A stretch of 15,496 nt of DNA from Bacteroidota bacterium (lineage in GTDB: Bacteria; Bacteroidota; Ignavibacteria; Ignavibacteriales; Melioribacteraceae), in the NCBI GenBank assembly GCA_023453125.1, contig JAEXUB010000155.1, positions 1-15,496 of the forward strand, in the 5' to 3' direction. Positions 15,466-15,496 of the stretch are shown here, in pieces; within the stretch, counting starts at the first letter, position 1; each line of letters begins with the position of its first letter. Both the position numbers and the translations under genes were made by a program. Under the pieces are notes generated by a model. The model saw only the letters and a list, made by a program, of their open reading frames with translations. It ran no database searches and was not told the origin of the DNA.

Positions 15466-15496
15466 TTATTCAAGATATGATTTAATAACCTTATCA
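15466..15496 (-). CDS. Last nine codons of a leftward gene (partial)
   Basis: Read leftward, the window edge encodes DKVIKSYLE followed by TAA at 15466-15468, and a strong minus-strand terminator starts 20 bases further on. An open frame ending just before a terminator of matching orientation supports a real gene end. Nine residues are too few to name the product. Confidence 0.5.
   Translation of the reverse strand, partial: DKVIKSYLE

Overview
The window (15.5 kb, moderate G+C) looks like chromosomal DNA of an Ignavibacteria/Chlorobi-group or related Bacteroidota-superphylum bacterium. This rests on a C-terminal type IX secretion sorting domain with the motif NYPNPFNPTT, a very long two-component-propeller histidine kinase, and AT-rich intergenic DNA. 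It is an inference from a few family hallmarks, not a phylogenetic placement. No tRNA, rRNA, CRISPR array, insertion sequence or phage gene was seen. No gene-free stretch exceeds about 220 bases; the longest are 5930-6149, 13773-13921 and 9758-9880.

Layout from left to right. (1) 1-606: C-terminal end of a large secreted, type IX-sorted protein, closed by a strong terminator. (2) 722-1132: small exported protein of unknown function. (3) 1235-2455: U32-family protein with four iron-sulfur cysteines, of the tRNA-hydroxylation (TrhP/YrrO) type. (4) 2459-5929, all leftward: an APC amino-acid permease and diaminopropionate ammonia-lyase separated by one base, then a half-size TauE/SafE membrane protein and a stand-alone STAS-domain protein. 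(5) 6150-9757: the ABC-F translation factor EttA, followed after two bases by a soluble three-PAS histidine kinase with a GTG start. (6) 9881-13772: a two-gene signalling system, made of a 1066-residue sensor kinase with a periplasmic double beta-propeller and a NarL/LuxR-type response regulator. (7) 13922-14173: an 83-residue unrecognised protein with a very strong ribosome binding site and a possible helix-turn-helix, set between unusual hairpins. (8) 14284-14934, leftward: a short CDF-like membrane protein with a Cys/His tail. (9) 15040-15408: a VOC-fold protein. (10) The last nine codons of a leftward gene enter from the right edge.

How the genes work together. The permease/ammonia-lyase pair is a compact uptake-and-deamination unit giving pyruvate and ammonia. 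The propeller kinase and its regulator form an apparently complete sensory pathway from periplasm to DNA; it differs from the fused hybrid (HTCS) systems common in Bacteroides because kinase and regulator are separate proteins. The ettA-PAS kinase pair joins translation control to an orphan sensor with no regulator of its own beside it. Most of the rest are conserved housekeeping or poorly known genes. I saw no clear new defence or mobile system; the least explained parts are the 83-residue gene with its structured flanks and the ettA-kinase coupling.
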